This document shows, in pieces, positions 1 through 13,762 of a stretch of 64,000 nt of DNA. The stretch lies in contig NZ_JAHKSN010000011.1 in NCBI RefSeq assembly GCF_018863415.1, positions 62,001 to 126,000 on the forward strand, written 5' to 3'. This DNA is from Deinococcus aestuarii. GTDB taxonomy: Bacteria > Deinococcota > Deinococci > Deinococcales > Deinococcaceae. Both the position numbers and the translations under genes were made by a program. The notes beneath the pieces are model-generated. The model ran no database searches and was not told the DNA's origin. It saw only the letters and a list, made by a program, of their open reading frames with translations. Every line of letters starts with the position of its first letter. The stretch's first letter is position 1.

Positions 1-1665
<1,665 letters not shown>

Positions 1666-1682
1666 TCCTCTGAACGCCAAGG

Positions 1683-1710
1683 CCCGCTGGGAGTGATCCC
1701 GGCGGGTTTT
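1683..1710 (+). terminator. Intrinsic terminator of rpsA
   Basis: Ten-pair stem (arms 1683-1692 and 1697-1706, one G-U pair), GTGA tetraloop, then TTTT. It lies 18 nt after the rpsA stop and also ends the convergent comEC transcript region. Confidence 0.75.
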
Positions 1711-1720
1711 GCTCTGCCGT

Positions 1721-3954
<2,234 letters not shown>

Positions 3955-3955
<1 letters not shown>

Positions 3956-4332
3956 CAGAACGTCACGAGCGGCGTGAGGGCCGAGAGGGTGGAGGGACCG
4001 ATCCCGCTCACCCGGTCGAGGTCGGCGAGGCTGCGGTAGGGACGACCGGCGACAATCCGGGCGGCGAGGGCGGGGCCGACCTTGGGCAGGGCTTCGAGCT
4101 GTTCGACCGACGCCGAATTGAGGTTGAGTCGACCCGAGATGAGCGGCTTCACGCTCGCCGCCTCTGGGTACTCGGGGGCCGCCTCCTGGGCCCGGACCGG
4201 GGGCGACAGGTCGGCGTGGGTGACGGTGGGCGCCCGCGCGTGCGGGAAGAGGAGGGGGCCGAGGGCCAGCACCCCCACCGCCAGGACGCCGCCCGTGAGA
4301 AGAAGCGTCCAGGAACGTTCCGAGCTGAACAC
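3955..4332 (-). CDS. comEA: ComEA-type DNA-binding competence protein
   Basis: A 125-aa protein with one N-terminal membrane anchor (residues 8-30), a linker, and a C-terminal helix-hairpin-helix domain ([19 protein letters not shown] and VSGIGPSTL). It binds incoming double-stranded DNA at the membrane and hands it to ComEC, which is encoded directly downstream with overlapping stop and start codons. The start is taken as GTG at 4332: it is 7 nt after a TACACT box (4345-4340 on this strand), fits a leaderless transcript, and removes a non-conserved extension that would run into the divergent gene. Confidence 0.9.
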
Positions 4333-4339
4333 GGGGGCC

Positions 4340-4345
4340 AGTGTA
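4340..4345 (-). promoter_or_regulatory. -10 box for leaderless comEA transcript
   Basis: TACACT on the minus strand, 7 nt before the GTG start of comEA. Confidence 0.6.
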
Positions 4346-4390
4346 GGGCGGGCCTCCGGGTGTCCGGGCCGCAAATTCGCACAGCGCGGG

Positions 4391-4396
4391 TATCCT
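4391..4396 (+). promoter_or_regulatory. -10 box for leaderless EamA transporter transcript
   Basis: TATCCT followed by 6 nt and the GTG start at 4403; divergent from the comEA promoter. Confidence 0.6.
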
Positions 4397-4402
4397 CGGC
4401 GG

Positions 4403-5308
4403 GTGACCCCCAGCGCCGCCCCGGCCAGCCGCCTCACGCCCGCCGTGCTCGTGTGCCTCGCCCTGGTGTACGTCGTGTGGGGCAGCACCTACTTCGGGAT
4501 CAAGGTCGCCATCGGGAGCCTGCCGCCGCTGGGGATGCTCGCCGTCCGCTTCCTGGTGGCGGGGGCGGCGCTCTACGTCTTCTTGCGCTGGCGGGGGGTG
4601 CCCGCCCCGACGCGGCGGGAGTGGAGGGCCAGCGCCGCCGTCGGCCTGCTGCTGCTGGGCGGCGGGACGGGGCTGGTGACGCTGGCCGAACGGGACGCGA
4701 GCAGCAGCGTGGCGGCGCTCGTGCTGGCGGTCTCTCCCCTCTTCGCGGCGCTCTTCGCCCGGCTGTGGGGCGAGCGGACCAGCGGGCGCGAGTGGCTGGG
4801 GATCGGGGTGGGGCTCGTCGGGATCGCGCTGCTGAACGTGGGCGAGCTGCGCGCGACCCCCCTCGCCGCGCTGCTCCTGATCCTCGCGCCGCTGTGCTGG
4901 ACGTTCGGCAGCCAGTGGTCGCGTCACCTGCCGCTGCCCGCCGGGCTGATGGGCAGCGCCGCCGAGATGGTCGCGGGCGGGGTGCTGCTGGCCCTGCTGA
5001 GCGGCGTGTTCGGGGAGCGCTGGGGCACGCCGAGCGCCGCGAGCCTGGGGGCGCTGGCGTACCTGATCGTCTTCGGCAGCCTCGTCGCGTACAGCGCCTA
5101 TATGTACCTCGTCGCGCACACCCGCCCGGCCCTCGCCACGAGCTACGCCTACGTCAACCCGGTCGTGGCGGTTCTCCTGGGGGTGGGGCTGGGCGGCGAG
5201 ACCCTGACCGGGCTGGGCTGGGGCGCCGTGGGGGTGATCCTGGCGGGGGTGGCGCTCGTCGCGTGGCCCCGGCGGCGGGCCGGGCCGGAGGTGGCCGGGC
5301 AGACCTGA
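4403..5308 (+). CDS. EamA/DMT-superfamily metabolite exporter
   Basis: A 301-aa integral membrane protein with about ten hydrophobic segments and two EamA repeats. The N-terminal helix [21 protein letters not shown] and the C-terminal PVVAVLLG region are typical of RhaT/YdcZ-like drug/metabolite transporters that export small metabolites at the cost of the proton gradient. GTG at 4403 is chosen over the longer open frame because a TATCCT box lies 6 nt upstream and the protein then has family length. Substrate cannot be inferred. Confidence 0.87.
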   Translation: MTPSAAPASRLTPAVLVCLALVYVVWGSTYFGIKVAIGSLPPLGMLAVRFLVAGAALYVFLRWRGVPAPTRREWRASAAVGLLLLGGGTGLVTLAERDASSSVAALVLAVSPLFAALFARLWGERTSGREWLGIGVGLVGIALLNVGELRATPLAALLLILAPLCWTFGSQWSRHLPLPAGLMGSAAEMVAGGVLLALLSGVFGERWGTPSAASLGALAYLIVFGSLVAYSAYMYLVAHTRPALATSYAYVNPVVAVLLGVGLGGETLTGLGWGAVGVILAGVALVAWPRRRAGPEVAGQT

Positions 5309-5351
5309 ACCGCCGCGCGGCACCTCGCCCCGGACACCCCCGGAGACGCGC

Positions 5352-5357
5352 TACCTT
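5352..5357 (+). promoter_or_regulatory. -10 box for leaderless YcaQ-like gene
   Basis: TACCTT, then six C and the ATG at 5364. Confidence 0.6.
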
Positions 5358-5363
5358 CCCCCC

Positions 5364-6512
5364 ATGCCCGACCACCCCGCCCCCCTCACCCCCGCCGGGC
5401 TGAGGGCCCTCGCGCTGCGGACCCTCGGCCCGCGCACGTCGCTGCAATCGGCCCTGGGCCGGATGGGCTTCGTGCAGGCCGACCCCATCCGCGCCCCCGC
5501 GCGCGCACAGGACCTGACGCTGATGCAGCGGGTACGCGGCTACCGGGCGGGCGACCTCGAACGCCTGTACCCGACCCTCGACGCCGAGGAGGACCTGCTG
5601 CCCAACTACGGCTTCGTCACGCGGGCGGTGCAGGCCCTCCTCCACCCGCGCGAGGTCGGCGAGAGTCCCCTGGAGCGCGAGCAGCCCGAGCTGCTGGACG
5701 CGGTGCGGGCGGTCGTGTCCGGGCGGTCGGACGTTCACCCCCGTGAGGTGGCCGCCGAGCTGGGGCGGGGCCGGGTGGTCAACGCCTGGGGCGGGCAGTC
5801 GGCGGCGACGACGCGGGCGCTCGACCTCCTGCACCGCCGGGGCGAGGTGCGAGTGACCCGCCGGGCGGGCGGGGTGCGGCTGTACGGCCCGGCGCCCCAC
5901 CTCGCGGCCCTGCGGGCGGCCCCGCTCCCCACCCCCGAGCGCGTGCGGGGAACGGTCCACCTCCTCGCGGCGCTCTACGGGCCCTTGCCGGAAGCGAGCC
6001 TGGGGTACCTCGTCACCCTCTCGCGCTTCGGGCTGCCGCACCTGCACGGCGAGCTGCGCGCGGCCCTGAAAACCGCCGTGCGGGAGGAGCTGACGGGCGC
6101 GCGGGTGGACGGCCTGCGCTACGTGTGGCCCGCCGATTGGGACGCGGAGGCCCTGCCCACGCCGCGCGGCGTGCGGATCGTGGGGCCCTTCGATCCCCTG
6201 GTGTGGGACCGCCGCCGCTTCGCCCACCTGCACGGCTGGACGTACCGGTTCGAGGCGTACACGCCGCCCCCGAAACGGCAGTTCGGCTATTACGCCCTTC
6301 CCTTCTTTCAGGCCGAGCGCGCGGTGGGCTGGGCGAATCTGAGGGTGGAGGGGGGCGAGTTGCGTGCGGAGGTGAAGCTCATCCCCGGTGTGCGCGAGAC
6401 GGCGGCGCTGGGGCGGGGGCTGGAGGCGGAGCTGGGCCGCTTCCGGGTCTTCCTGGGGCTGGAGGACCCCGGGCAGGTCGGGGAGATTGCCACCGCTTCC
6501 TTCCCCGAGTGA
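5364..6512 (+). CDS. Winged-helix DNA-binding protein of the YcaQ/DUF1006 family
   Basis: A 382-aa soluble protein. Family features include an N-terminal region with FVQADPIRAPARAQDL, winged-helix segments in the middle, and the C-terminal block FDPLVWDRRRFAHLHGW followed by YRFEAYTPPPKRQFGYYALP. Some YcaQ relatives are DNA glycosylases that unhook interstrand crosslinks; that role here is inferred from family only and would fit a DNA-damage-tolerant organism. Single gene with its own -10 box; the next gene is convergent. Confidence 0.85.
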   Translation: MPDHPAPLTPAGLRALALRTLGPRTSLQSALGRMGFVQADPIRAPARAQDLTLMQRVRGYRAGDLERLYPTLDAEEDLLPNYGFVTRAVQALLHPREVGESPLEREQPELLDAVRAVVSGRSDVHPREVAAELGRGRVVNAWGGQSAATTRALDLLHRRGEVRVTRRAGGVRLYGPAPHLAALRAAPLPTPERVRGTVHLLAALYGPLPEASLGYLVTLSRFGLPHLHGELRAALKTAVREELTGARVDGLRYVWPADWDAEALPTPRGVRIVGPFDPLVWDRRRFAHLHGWTYRFEAYTPPPKRQFGYYALPFFQAERAVGWANLRVEGGELRAEVKLIPGVRETAALGRGLEAELGRFRVFLGLEDPGQVGEIATASFPE

Positions 6513-6534
6513 GCCGGTCACCCCACCCCCCGCC

Positions 6535-7551
6535 CTAGGAGGAGCGACGTTCCCGGGGTGTCGTCTCCTGCGCCCACGCACCGACCACACGCCCCAGCGC
6601 CTCCCGCACCCCGTCCCCGCCCGACCTGCGCGCCTGCCGGGCCGTGGCGAGCACGTTCAGGGCGAGCCCCGCCCGCTCCTCGTCTTCGAGCTGCGCGGGC
6701 GTGCGGGGCTGACCGTGCGCGGTGAGTTCGGCCCGGTACGCCTCCCGCAGGGCGGGCCCCAGGCGGGCGCGGTCCGGCGCGTCCAGCCGCACGTGGATCA
6801 GATGCGCGAGGTCCTCCCCGAGCACGGAGCCGTGCGCCTGCCCGTAGTCGATCAGGATGGGCGGGCCACCCTCCCGCGGCCAGAGGACCTGCCCCGCGTG
6901 GAGGTCGCCGTGGGCGAGGGTCACCCCGCGCGTGGCGCCGAGCAGGGCGGGGAGAAGGCGGGCGGCTTCCCGGACGGCCTCCACCTCGGCGGGCGCCCAA
7001 CCGGGGTCCGGGTCGGCGGCGACCCTCCGGGCGTGCCGCACGGCCCGGCCCGCGTCCCAGCCCCACTCTCCGGTGAGTCCCGAATGGTCCAGCCAGAAGG
7101 CGTGGTGCCGGGCGAGGAGCCGGGCGACCTCCAGCAGCGCCGCCTCGCGTTCCGCGTCGGTCCCGAACGCCCCCCACCCGGTCGTCGCGTCCGTCAGGTC
7201 GCGGGTGACGAGGTGCGCCCGCAGGCCGTCCGGATCGAGGGCCGCGTGGAGCAGCGGCGCGTGCGGCACGGGCGAGCGGGGGGCGAAGTCGCGCAGGTAA
7301 GCTTCCTCGCGCGCCAGACGGCGGTAGGCCCGCCCGTCCCGCCACCCCGCCGGGAGGTACTTCAGGAAGAGGGGGCCGTGCCCGGTCGCGTAGCGCGCGA
7401 AGGCGGCCCCCTCCCCCTCCCAGGCCTCAAGGGCGCGGCGCGGGCCGGGAAAGGCCGCCCGCAGCCCGGCGGGCCACACCCGGGACGAGACGGCGGGACC
7501 GTCCCCCCGCAGGGCGTCCCGCCAGTCCGCGAGGGTAGGCCCCAGCCTCAA
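6535..7551 (-). CDS. Aminoglycoside phosphotransferase-like (APH-fold) kinase
   Basis: A protein of about 338 aa with the phosphotransferase catalytic loop LAHGDLHAGQVLW and the metal-binding ILIDYGQAHGS motif, as in APH/choline-kinase-fold enzymes. Substrate unknown; many chromosomal members phosphorylate small molecules other than antibiotics. The frame stays open upstream to 7902, but that part overlaps the Gly/Ser/His-rich gene. I place the start at the TTG of 7551, which overlaps that gene's stop (TTGA). No ATG or GTG is available near this point, so the exact start is uncertain. Confidence 0.8.
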   Translation of the reverse strand: MRLGPTLADWRDALRGDGPAVSSRVWPAGLRAAFPGPRRALEAWEGEGAAFARYATGHGPLFLKYLPAGWRDGRAYRRLAREEAYLRDFAPRSPVPHAPLLHAALDPDGLRAHLVTRDLTDATTGWGAFGTDAEREAALLEVARLLARHHAFWLDHSGLTGEWGWDAGRAVRHARRVAADPDPGWAPAEVEAVREAARLLPALLGATRGVTLAHGDLHAGQVLWPREGGPPILIDYGQAHGSVLGEDLAHLIHVRLDAPDRARLGPALREAYRAELTAHGQPRTPAQLEDEERAGLALNVLATARQARRSGGDGVREALGRVVGAWAQETTPRERRSS

Positions 7552-7820
7552 GCGATCAGCGTGAGGAGCCCCGCGAGCGAGCCGCCCACCAGCGCCGCGC
7601 CGACGAGAAACACGCCCAGGCACCCCAGGCCGCGCCGCCGCACCTGGCGGTAGTGCCCGCCCGCGCCGTAGCGCCCCCGGTGGCCGCTGCTGTGGCTGTG
7701 GCCGACCACCCCGCCCAGGAAGCCGCCCCGGTGCCCGCTGCTGTGGCTGCGCCGCCCGAAGGCGCCCCGGCGCCCGCCGCTGTGACTGAAGGAAAAGGAA
7801 CCGCCCGAATGTCCGCTCAT
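7548..7820 (-). CDS. Small Gly/Ser/His/Arg-rich protein with C-terminal membrane helix
   Basis: A 90-aa protein. Residues 1-58 hold three imperfect copies of a Ser-His-Ser-Gly-x-Arg-Gly motif, also visible in DNA as repeats near 7678, 7732 and 7768. The C terminus is a single hydrophobic segment (residues about 68-89). This could be a membrane-anchored protein with a basic, flexible cytoplasmic or surface segment. Stop overlaps the proposed start of the phosphotransferase, so the two are probably co-transcribed. No family recognised. Confidence 0.7.
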   Translation of the reverse strand: MSGHSGGSFSFSHSGGRRGAFGRRSHSSGHRGGFLGGVVGHSHSSGHRGRYGAGGHYRQVRRRGLGCLGVFLVGAALVGGSLAGLLTLIA

Positions 7821-7907
7821 GCCCCCGGGTACGCGGCCCGGGGGACGAAAGTTTCCTGGCCTCGCGGCGGGTGGGCATGAGCATCATGCACACGGCACTC
7901 ACGGGGG

Positions 7908-7913
7908 TACACT
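7908..7913 (+). promoter_or_regulatory. -10 box of glmM
   Basis: TACACT, 9 nt before the ATG at 7923, giving a transcript with almost no leader. Confidence 0.55.
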
Positions 7914-7922
7914 GGCGGCACG

Positions 7923-9257
<1,335 letters not shown>

Positions 9258-9291
9258 GTAGTTTCCACCCACTAGAGTCGAGAGTGCGGTG

Positions 9292-9645
9292 TCAAAGGAG
9301 GAGGTGCTGCTGCTCAGGGTCATCCCAGCCCTTCAGGCGCCTCCACTTCCTCAGCACGCGGCGAATCTCCCCAGGAGGGGCCGAGATGAACTTCGGCCAG
9401 GCCTTCATTCGCCCATGCGGGTACCCCAAAAGATTGCCGACAGCGTTGTTAATGGCAAGTTCTACGCGTTCCTCATCGTCGTCAACGTGGGGCCAGGCTT
9501 GGGCGACCTCGGTCACCTCTTCGACACTTACCCCGAATATGGTGCCAAACCCGTCATCGTCATCAAAAAACGGGCCTTCCGCTGCGGCTGACAGGCACTG
9601 ACCTAGGAGGAAGCGCTCTCTAGCAGTTAGGCGTTCCAGAGCCAT
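9292..9645 (-). CDS. Hypothetical protein, lower G+C than its neighbours
   Basis: A 117-aa soluble, acidic protein with a DDDD stretch and a conserved-looking segment NNAVGNLLGYPHG followed by a basic Trp-rich end (RRVLRKWRRLKGWDD). ATG at 9645 lies 5 nt after TACCTT on the minus strand, supporting expression. The G+C of this stretch is visibly lower than its neighbours, so recent transfer is possible. I do not recognise the family; the small acidic form recalls immunity-type proteins, but nothing proves it. Confidence 0.7.
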   Translation of the reverse strand: MALERLTARERFLLGQCLSAAAEGPFFDDDDGFGTIFGVSVEEVTEVAQAWPHVDDDEERVELAINNAVGNLLGYPHGRMKAWPKFISAPPGEIRRVLRKWRRLKGWDDPEQQHLLL

Positions 9646-9650
9646 AAGAC

Positions 9651-9656
9651 AAGGTA
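9651..9656 (-). promoter_or_regulatory. -10 box for leaderless hypothetical gene
   Basis: TACCTT on the minus strand, 5 nt before the ATG at 9645. Confidence 0.55.
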
Positions 9657-9709
9657 TCAGGCGAAATCACAAAGCGGTGCGGAGCCATAAGCCAACCCGG
9701 ATACCCCCG

Positions 9710-9715
9710 TAGAAT
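9710..9715 (+). promoter_or_regulatory. -10 box for leaderless polA
   Basis: TAGAAT, then CTCCTT and the ATG at 9722. Confidence 0.6.
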
Positions 9716-9721
9716 CTCCTT

Positions 9722-12451
9722 ATGACCCCGCCCGCCTCCGGCTCTCCCGACACGCTCGTCCTGATCGACGGGCACGCGCTGGCCTTCCGCTCGTACTTCG
9801 CGCTGCCGCCGCTGAGCAGCAGCCGGGGCGAGGCGACGCACGCGATCCTGGGCTTCTTGCGCTTCACCCTGCGGCTGGCGCGGCAGGCGACGAATCAGAT
9901 CATCGTGGTGTTCGACCCGCCGGTCAAAACCTTTCGCCACGAGCAGTACGAGGGTTACAAGTCGGGCCGCGCGCAGACGCCCTCCGACCTGCCGGGGCAG
10001 ATCAACCGCATCCGCGAGATCGTGGACGCGCTGGGCTTTCCCCGGCTGGAGGAACCCGGCTACGAGGCCGACGACGTGATCGCTTCTCTCACCCGCATGG
10101 CCGAGGGGGGGGGCTTTCAGGTGCGGATCGTGACCTCCGACCGCGACGCCTACCAACTGCTCGACGACCACGTGCGGGTGATCTCCAACGACTTCGCCCT
10201 GATCGGGCCGGGGGAGGTGCTGGACAAGTACGGGGTCACCGTGCGGCAGTGGGTGGACTACCGGGCGCTGACGGGGGACGCGAGCGACAACATCCCCGGC
10301 GCCAAGGGCATCGGGCCGAAGACGGCGGCCAAGCTCCTTCAGGAGTGCGGCGACCTCGACACCGTGCTCGCCCGCGCCAAGGACGGCACGCTCGAACCCA
10401 GGGGCACGCGCGAGAAGCTGCTCGCCTCCGAGTCGGACATCCTCTTCAGCCGCGACCTCTCGCGGATGGTGACCGACCTGCCGCTGAAGGTGGAACTGGG
10501 CGCCCTGCGCGGCGCGGGCGACCCGGCCCGGCTCGAACAACTCCTCGACGAGCTGGAACTCGTGAGCATCAGGCGGGAACTGACGAGCCTGGGGGCGCCC
10601 GAACCCAGCGAGCCCGACCCGGTGCCGCAGGGGCCCGCCGAGGAGATCGAGGTCGCCGAGTGGCGCACCCCCGGCGAGGGCGTGACCTGGGGCTTCGTGC
10701 TCTCGCGGGAGGACGATCTGACGGCGGACCTGCTCGCGGCGGCCACCTTCGACGGGCGGGTCGCGCGGGTGGCCCCCACCGAGGAGCGCCCCCGCGAGGC
10801 GGACGGGGCGGTGGCGGCTTTGCAGGCGGCGTCTCCCGGTGGGGCCCTGTTCGGGGAAGCGGAGGAGCCCCAGCTCCTCACCAGGGCCGAGCAGAAGGCG
10901 GCGGACAAGGCGCGCAAGGCCGCCGAAAAGGCCGCGCAAAAGACCGCCGCCCTCTTCCCCCCCACGGTCTCCGAGGCAGAGTTCGTGGGGCAGCGGACGC
11001 TCACGGCGGCGGGGGCCAAGTCCCTTGCGGCGCACCTGAGCGTGCGGGGGACGACCGTGGAGCCGGGCGACGACCCCCTCCTCGTCGCCTACCTCCTCGA
11101 CCCCGCGAACACGAACATGCCGGCGGTGGCCGAGCGGTACCTGAGGACGTCCTGGCCCGCCGACGCTGCCGCCCGCGCCGTGATGACCCAGCATCTCCTG
11201 CGCGACCTGCCGGGGCAACTCGACGAGCCCCGCCGCAAGCTGTACGAGGAGATGGAAAAGCCGCTGGCCGGGGTCCTGACCCGCATGGAGGTGCGCGGTG
11301 TCCGCCTCGACAGCGACTACATCCGGGGGCTGGCGGGGGCGACGACGGCCCGGATCGGGCAGTTGGAGGCCGAGATCTACCGCCACGCGGGCCGCGAGTT
11401 CCCCATCCGCAGCCGCGACCAACTCGAAGCCGTGCTGTACGACGAACTCGGCCTCGCCAGCGGCAAGAAGACCAAGCTGACGGGCAAGCGGAGCACCGCC
11501 GTCTCCGCCCTCGAACCCCTGCGGGGCGAGCACCCGATCATCCCGGCGCTGCTCGAATACCGCGAACTGGAGAAGCTGCGGGGCACGTACCTCGATCCGC
11601 TCCCCAACCTCGTCAACCCGCGCACCGGGCGGCTGCACACCACCTTCGCGCAGACGGCGGTGGCGACGGGGCGGCTGTCGAGCCTCAACCCCAACCTCCA
11701 GAACATCCCCATCCGGTCCGAGCTGGGCCGCGAGATTCGCAAGGGCTTCATCTCGGACGAGGGTTACGTGCTCCTGAGTGCCGACTACTCGCAGATCGAG
11801 CTGCGGCTCCTCGCGCACATCGCGGGCGACCAACTCATGCAGCAGGCCTTCCAGGAGGGGGCGGACATCCACCGCCGCACCGCCGCGCAGGTCCTCGGCT
11901 TGGAGGAGGCCACGGTCAGCGCCCAGCAGCGCCGCGCCGCGAAGACGGTCAACTTCGGCGTGCTGTACGGGATGAGCGCGCACCGCCTGAGCAACGACCT
12001 GGGCATCTCGTACACCGAGGCGGCGTCCTTTATCGACATCTACTTCTCGACCTACCCGGGCATCCGCGGCTACATCGAGCGCACGCTGGAATTCGGGCGC
12101 GAGCACGGCTACGTGGAGACGCTGTACGGACGGCGCCGCTACGTGCCCGAGCTGAAGGCGACCAACCGCAACGTGCGCGAGGCCGGGGAGCGGCTGGCGT
12201 ACAACATGCCGATCCAGGGCACCGCCGCCGACATCATCAAGGTGGCGATGGTGCGGCTCGACCGGGAACTCGACACGCTGGGCGCCCGCCTCCTCCTGCA
12301 AGTCCACGACGAACTGCTGATCGAGGTGCCGGGGGACCGGGTGGACGAGACGAGCCGACTGACCCGCGAGGTGATGGAGGGGGCGGCGCAGCTCAGCGTG
12401 CCCCTCGCGGTGGAGGTCGGGGTGGGGCCGAACTGGTATGACACGAAGTGA
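9722..12451 (+). CDS. polA: DNA polymerase I
   Basis: A 909-aa repair and Okazaki-fragment polymerase. Residues 1-295 are the 5' nuclease domain (LIDGHALAFRSYF, YEADDVIASL, TSDRDAYQLL, GDASDNIPGAKGIGPKTAA). Residues about 300-490 replace the 3'-5' exonuclease and look degenerate, with an Ala/Lys-rich insertion and no clear DxE motif, so proofreading is probably absent. Residues 500-909 are the family A polymerase with motif A DYSQIELRLLAHI (near 686), motif B RRAAKTVNFGVLYGM (near 736) and motif C QVHDELLIEV (near 862). Followed by a strong hairpin. Confidence 0.97.
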   Translation: MTPPASGSPDTLVLIDGHALAFRSYFALPPLSSSRGEATHAILGFLRFTLRLARQATNQIIVVFDPPVKTFRHEQYEGYKSGRAQTPSDLPGQINRIREIVDALGFPRLEEPGYEADDVIASLTRMAEGGGFQVRIVTSDRDAYQLLDDHVRVISNDFALIGPGEVLDKYGVTVRQWVDYRALTGDASDNIPGAKGIGPKTAAKLLQECGDLDTVLARAKDGTLEPRGTREKLLASESDILFSRDLSRMVTDLPLKVELGALRGAGDPARLEQLLDELELVSIRRELTSLGAPEPSEPDPVPQGPAEEIEVAEWRTPGEGVTWGFVLSREDDLTADLLAAATFDGRVARVAPTEERPREADGAVAALQAASPGGALFGEAEEPQLLTRAEQKAADKARKAAEKAAQKTAALFPPTVSEAEFVGQRTLTAAGAKSLAAHLSVRGTTVEPGDDPLLVAYLLDPANTNMPAVAERYLRTSWPADAAARAVMTQHLLRDLPGQLDEPRRKLYEEMEKPLAGVLTRMEVRGVRLDSDYIRGLAGATTARIGQLEAEIYRHAGREFPIRSRDQLEAVLYDELGLASGKKTKLTGKRSTAVSALEPLRGEHPIIPALLEYRELEKLRGTYLDPLPNLVNPRTGRLHTTFAQTAVATGRLSSLNPNLQNIPIRSELGREIRKGFISDEGYVLLSADYSQIELRLLAHIAGDQLMQQAFQEGADIHRRTAAQVLGLEEATVSAQQRRAAKTVNFGVLYGMSAHRLSNDLGISYTEAASFIDIYFSTYPGIRGYIERTLEFGREHGYVETLYGRRRYVPELKATNRNVREAGERLAYNMPIQGTAADIIKVAMVRLDRELDTLGARLLLQVHDELLIEVPGDRVDETSRLTREVMEGAAQLSVPLAVEVGVGPNWYDTK

Positions 12452-12472
12452 GACCGACTCGCTCTGATTCCA

Positions 12473-12499
12473 GAACATCCGGGAAAACGCCGGATGTTC
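12473..12499 (+). terminator. Hairpin terminator after polA
   Basis: Perfect ten-pair stem GAACATCCGG/CCGGATGTTC (12473-12482, 12490-12499) with a 7-nt loop, 21 nt after the polA stop; no long T-run. Confidence 0.65.
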
Positions 12500-12529
12500 T
12501 TGCATCGCCGCCAGCCGGTCTCTTTTGCT

Positions 12530-12563
12530 GCTCGCTCCGCTCGGTTGATTCTTGCGAATCAAC
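12530..12563. repeat. Intergenic repeat core plus perfect hairpin
   Basis: The 13-mer GCTCGCTCCGCTC (12530-12542) occurs inverted at 13763-13775. It is followed by a perfect 8-bp palindrome GTTGATTC-TTGC-GAATCAAC (12544-12563). Together they look like a short dispersed Deinococcus repeat. Confidence 0.45.
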
Positions 12564-12666
12564 GCCATTCGGTATGACCCCCGCCTTCAGCCTCGCTTCA
12601 CACGGGGAGGGGGCGTACCTTCAGGCATCCACGGGTCGGGTCTCCTGGGCGCCGGAGGGTTTCACC

Positions 12667-12990
12667 ATGACGATGAACAGCCAGCTCGAAGAAACGCTCG
12701 CCCTGCTCTCGGGGGGCGCGCAGAACATCGACCCCAACCTCGCCGTGACCCACCTGCGCTCGTGGCAGGCGGCGGTGAGTGACCACCCCGGCGGCGGGAT
12801 GCTCGCCGCCCAGCTCGGCAAGATCGCCGAACTGCTGCAAGCGGGGCAGTACACCGAAGCCGCCGCCTCCCTTCCCCCGCTCGGCGCCGAGGTGGAGACC
12901 GTGGCCCGGGGCGCCCCCGAGGACATCCAGCCCACCCTGATGCGCCTCGCCGAGGTGCTGCACCTCTCGGACGGCGGGCTGGACGCCTGA
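12667..12990 (+). CDS. Hypothetical small soluble protein
   Basis: A 107-aa, Ala/Leu-rich, mostly helical protein without membrane segments. The pattern NSQLEETLALLSGGA, LRSWQAAVSDHPGGG, KIAELLQAGQYTEAAASLPPLGAEV suggests a bundle of amphipathic helices. ATG at 12667 has a GGAGGG ribosome site 7 nt upstream, which settles the start within a longer open frame. It lies with the HAD hydrolase between inverted copies of a 13-bp repeat. No family recognised. Confidence 0.7.
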   Translation: MTMNSQLEETLALLSGGAQNIDPNLAVTHLRSWQAAVSDHPGGGMLAAQLGKIAELLQAGQYTEAAASLPPLGAEVETVARGAPEDIQPTLMRLAEVLHLSDGGLDA

Positions 12991-13075
12991 ACCCACCTGA
13001 CCTTCGGGCGCTCGGAGGCTCGTCCGGGCGCCTTTCGTGTGTGGACGACCCGCTCTACCCGGGTCCCGGCGGCGG

Positions 13076-13081
13076 TAGGCT
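13076..13081 (+). promoter_or_regulatory. -10 box for leaderless HAD hydrolase gene
   Basis: TAGGCT, 5 nt before the ATG at 13087. Confidence 0.55.
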
Positions 13082-13086
13082 CCGGC

Positions 13087-13686
13087 ATGACGATCAAGGC
13101 CGTCTTCTGGGACATCGGCGGAGTGCTGCTCACGAACGGGTGGGACCGCGAACAGCGGGCAGACGTGGTGGCCCGTTTCGGGCTGGACGCCCAGGACTTC
13201 GCGGAGCGGCACAAGCTGGCCGCGCCGGAGCTGGAACGGGGGCGCATGACCCTGGCGGAGTACCTGGGGCAGGTGGTCTTCCACACGCCGCGCCCCTTCA
13301 CCCCGGAGGACTTCCGCGCCGCGATGGAGGCCGAGAGTCAGCCGCGTGAGGAAGCGCTCGCTCTCGCGCAGGAGCTGGGCGGGCGCCACCGCATGTACTC
13401 GCTGAACAACGAGGGCCACGACCTCAACGAGCACCGCATCCGCACCTACCACCTCGACGAGTTTCTGCTCGCCTTTTTCACCTCCTGCTATCTGGGCGTG
13501 CTCAAGCCCAACCCGGCGATGTACCGGCTGGGCCTGAGCCTCGCGCAGGTGCGCCCGGACGAGGCCGTCATGATCGACGACCGTCCGCAGAACGCGGAGG
13601 CCGCCCGCTCGGTGGGCATGCACGCCGTGCGCTACGAGCACGCTGCGCAGCTCCGGGAGGAACTGGCGGCGCTGGGGGTGGACTAG
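13087..13686 (+). CDS. HAD-superfamily (YihX-like) hydrolase
   Basis: A 199-aa protein. Motif I is FWDIGGVLLTNGW, where the first Asp is the expected nucleophile and the usual second Asp is Gly, as in several YihX/epoxide-hydrolase-N relatives. Motif II is MYSLNNE, motif III the Lys of LGVLKPNPAMY, motif IV MIDDRPQNAEAA. A small-molecule phosphatase role is likely but the substrate is unknown. The start is set by the TAGGCT box 5 nt upstream. Confidence 0.88.
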   Translation: MTIKAVFWDIGGVLLTNGWDREQRADVVARFGLDAQDFAERHKLAAPELERGRMTLAEYLGQVVFHTPRPFTPEDFRAAMEAESQPREEALALAQELGGRHRMYSLNNEGHDLNEHRIRTYHLDEFLLAFFTSCYLGVLKPNPAMYRLGLSLAQVRPDEAVMIDDRPQNAEAARSVGMHAVRYEHAAQLREELAALGVD

Positions 13687-13721
13687 GACAGGTGGGACCG
13701 TCCCGGCGTCTCACAGCGGCG

Positions 13722-13760
13722 GCCGGACACATTGAGGGTCTTTTCCTCAACGTGTCCGGC
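13722..13760 (+). terminator. Long hairpin after the HAD gene
   Basis: Arms GCCGGACAC-A-TTGAGG and CCTCAA-C-GTGTCCGGC pair over about 15 bp with one mismatch; the loop contains TTTT. Can act as a terminator or be a palindromic repeat. Confidence 0.6.
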
Positions 13761-13762
13761 CT

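Noticed and set aside
9620..12568. A 982-aa minus-strand frame
   Set aside because: Shadow of polA; no recognizable domain.
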